Below, one piece after another: positions 62,356-64,000 of a stretch of DNA of 64,000 bases (the stretch's first letter is position 1; each line of letters starts with the position of its first letter). Under the pieces are notes generated by a model. The model did no database searches, was not told where the DNA came from, and worked only from the letters and a program-made list of their open reading frames with translations. The stretch is from contig JAEWBN010000009.1 in assembly GCA_023391095.1 (NCBI GenBank), forward strand, positions 248,001 through 312,000. Direction: 5' to 3'. This DNA comes from Pseudomonadota bacterium (GTDB lineage Bacteria > Pseudomonadota > Alphaproteobacteria > Rhizobiales > Devosiaceae). Position numbers and translations under genes: made by a program.

Positions 62356-63219
62356 GTGCAGCCCAAATCCATCGTCCTGCCGGTCCTGATCGTCGTTCTC
62401 GGCATGGCCTTCACCCAGACCGGCGCCAGTTTCGCCAAAATGCTGTTTCCGCTTCTGGGTGCACAGGGCTCCACCGTGTTGCGGCTTGGCTTTGCCGCCA
62501 TCGTGCTGATGGTGGTCTTTCGCCCCTGGCGGCAGCGCATTGATGGCGCGACCTGGAAGGCCGTGCTGCTTTTTGGCGCGGTCACTGGCGCCATGAACCT
62601 CTTCTTTTACGCCGCGCTCGAACACATTCCGCTCGGTATTGCGGTGGCGCTCGAATTTACCGGCCCGCTGACGCTGGCTCTGATCGGCGCGCGACGGCCG
62701 CTCGATTTCTTCTGGATTGCGCTGGCGCTGCTTGGCTTTGGTCTCATCCTGCCCTGGGGCGCGACCAGCGGCACGATTGCGCCCATCGGGGTCATCTTTG
62801 CCCTCTGCGCCGGGGCCTGCTGGGCGGGCTATATTGTCTTCGGTCAGCGGGCGGGCATAGCCGGCGGTCCGCAGATGGCGCCGTTGGCCATCGGCTTTGC
62901 GGCGCTGATCGCGCTGCCCTTCGGCATTGCCGATGCCGGGCTGCAATTGCTGGATATCTCCATCTGGCCCCTCGCTCTGGCGGTGGCGCTTCTCTCCAGC
63001 GCCATTCCCTATGCGCTCGATCTGGTCGCTCTGCCGCATATTCCGGCGCGGCTCTTCGGCATTCTGATGAGTGGGCAGCCGGCCGTGGCGGCGCTGTCGG
63101 GTCTGGTCATTCTGGGCGAGAGGCTGACCCCGGTTCAGGTCCTTGCGATGGCGGCCATCGTCATCGCCTCGGTCGGCGCCACCATCACCATTGCAAGGCC
63201 CAAGGCAGCGCAAATGTAG
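62356..63219 (+). CDS. EamA-family exporter, RhtA-like
   Basis: 287 aa, ten predicted helices formed from two EamA repeats. Typical features: QTGASFAKMLFPLLGAQGSTVLRLGFAA, LFGAVTGAMNLFFYAALEHIPLGIAVALEFTGPLTLAL and SSAIPYALDLVALPHIPARLFGILMSGQPAVAALSGL. RhtA exports threonine and homoserine in E. coli; substrate here is not proven. Starts at GTG 62356, co-directional with the GFA gene. Confidence 0.9.
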   Translation: MQPKSIVLPVLIVVLGMAFTQTGASFAKMLFPLLGAQGSTVLRLGFAAIVLMVVFRPWRQRIDGATWKAVLLFGAVTGAMNLFFYAALEHIPLGIAVALEFTGPLTLALIGARRPLDFFWIALALLGFGLILPWGATSGTIAPIGVIFALCAGACWAGYIVFGQRAGIAGGPQMAPLAIGFAALIALPFGIADAGLQLLDISIWPLALAVALLSSAIPYALDLVALPHIPARLFGILMSGQPAVAALSGLVILGERLTPVQVLAMAAIVIASVGATITIARPKAAQM

Positions 63220-63274
63220 TCTGTTGGACAGGCCTGCAAGTCATCGCATAGTATTGGCAACGAGGGAGGTCCCC

Positions 63275-63673
63275 ATGCTTTATGCCATTCTGTGCTACAA
63301 TGATGAGAATGCTGTCTCGACCTGGACAGAAGAAGAAGACGCAGCCTGCATGGAGCGTCTCGGTGCCGTTCAGGCCAAGATGAGCGCAAAGGGCAAGCTC
63401 GGCCCGGTCGTGCGCCTCTGGAACACCACCGAAGCCAAGACGCTGCGCAAGAATTCAGGCGATGCCGTCGTGCTCGACGGCCCCTTTGCCGAAACCAAGG
63501 AACAGTTTCTGGGTTTTTACGTCGCCGATTGCGAAAGCATGGATGAGGCGGTGGATTTTGCCAAGCAACTCGCCGTCGCCAATCCGGGCCTCGGCTCCTA
63601 CGAAATCCGCCCCCTCCGCTACTTCGGCGACAACCGCCTCGCCGGAGACCCCCAGGTCCAGGCAGCGGAGTAG
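63275..63673 (+). CDS. YciI family protein
   Basis: 132 aa, YCII domain: MLYAILCYNDENAVSTWTEEEDAACMERLGAVQAKM then LGPVVRLW, VVLDGPFAETKEQFLGFYVADCESMDEAVDFAKQLA. DGPFAETKEQ is the hallmark motif of YCII proteins, many of which accompany ECF sigma factors. No sigma factor is visible before the window ends. GGGAGG lies before ATG 63275. Confidence 0.9.
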   Translation: MLYAILCYNDENAVSTWTEEEDAACMERLGAVQAKMSAKGKLGPVVRLWNTTEAKTLRKNSGDAVVLDGPFAETKEQFLGFYVADCESMDEAVDFAKQLAVANPGLGSYEIRPLRYFGDNRLAGDPQVQAAE

Positions 63674-63689
63674 CCCCACCCTCGATGCC

Positions 63690-63726
63690 ACACCCTCTCC
63701 TTGACGGGGAGGGAAGGGGAGGGGTG
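63690..63726. repeat. REP-like palindromic repeat E
   Basis: CACCCTCTCCTTGACGGGGAGGG and GGGGAGGGGTG, just after the YciI gene. Confidence 0.8.
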
Positions 63727-63736
63727 TTCACTCTTC

Positions 63737-63859
63737 CTTCTCCCCTTGCGGGAGAAGGTGCCCGAAGGGCGGATGAGGGGTATCTCCAGTGAGTGGCGTG
63801 GTTACCCCTCACCCGTCTCGGCCTGCGGCCGATCCACCCTCTCCCGCAAGGGGAGAGGG
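63737..63859. repeat. REP-like inverted pair F and G
   Basis: F (63737-63781): CTTCTCCCCTTGCGGGAGAAG then GGCGGATGAGGGGT. G (63803-63859): ACCCCTCACCCGTC then CTCTCCCGCAAGGGGAGAGG. The two are inverted relative to each other, as in bacterial BIME arrangements. The rest of the window to 64000 shows no gene that I can support. Confidence 0.82.
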
Positions 63860-64000
63860 AAGGGCGTCCAACAGCGTAAGATCTACATTGTTCCCCACGC
63901 CCCACACATCCGGCCCTTTTCTCGGGCTTGACCCGAGGGTGACGTGCGGTGGGGTGAATATCCTGGCAAGACCACCGCTACCAGACCAAGCACGATGCAA

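Noticed and set aside
63135..63905. 256-codon minus-strand frame at the right end
   Set aside because: It runs antisense to the YciI gene and through REP repeats; arginine/glycine-rich artefact composition.

Overview
This 64 kb window is alphaproteobacterial chromosome, most likely from the order Hyphomicrobiales (Rhizobiales). The gene content would suit a Devosia-like organism, but genus is an inference. It is GC-rich and densely packed, with many 1-4 bp gene overlaps and frequent GTG/TTG starts. It looks like core chromosome: I see no phage, transposase, CRISPR array, tRNA or rRNA gene. Horizontal content is limited to one VapBC-type toxin-antitoxin pair.

Left end (1-11 kb): this appears to be the chromosomal replication origin region. 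aroE and maf run leftward; hemE, hemJ, rho, mnmE, mnmG, rsmG, parA and parB run rightward. The 0.4 kb gap between maf and hemE holds one perfect and three near-perfect CtrA-type TTAA-N7-TTAA sites, DnaA-box-like sequences and an A-rich stretch, as in the hemE-linked origins of Caulobacter and rhizobia. Eight parS-like sites lie in the window. Five fall between 3.1 and 10.2 kb plus one at the mnmE stop, and the outlying two are at 17.0 and 43.9 kb.

10-31 kb: holA and leuS lie leftward. A PLP-homeostasis protein and a CenR/OtpR-like response regulator with a cyclic-nucleotide-binding partner follow rightward. A long run of mostly leftward housekeeping genes comes next (xth, rplS, trmD, rimM, leuC, purH, a heparinase-like gene, rsmB, htpX). 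Then comes an isolated 47-aa Flp pilin and a tightly overlapping cytochrome c maturation operon ccmA-B-C-D-G, divergent from acnA.

34-50 kb: small accessory modules. An NAD(P)H:quinone-type flavoprotein diverges from a TetR regulator across two perfect 14-bp palindromes. There are DUF1223 and DUF2794 genes, GNAT acetyltransferases, a BI-1 membrane protein, thpR, tandem ialB-like secreted proteins, rlmN, VapBC, rlmJ, a LysE exporter, purU, DUF167/YggT, DedA, typA and an outer-membrane beta-barrel gene. Between DUF167 and purU lies a 23-codon reading frame whose ribosome-binding site is complementary to 17 nt of the conserved 16S rRNA 3' end. Near 36.2 kb a strong minus-strand terminator with no upstream minus-strand gene suggests a small RNA.

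50-64 kb: a PAS-GGDEF-EAL c-di-GMP protein, argG divergent from an Lrp-family regulator, an Rrf2 regulator, a CPA2 antiporter with a long Pro/Ala/Glu tail, two transglutaminase-like proteins, a small RecD-like helicase, a fumarylacetoacetate-hydrolase-family enzyme, a GFA protein, an EamA/RhtA exporter and a YciI protein. Palindromic REP-like repeats sit in the gaps at 47.5, 58.8-59.1 and 63.7-63.9 kb.
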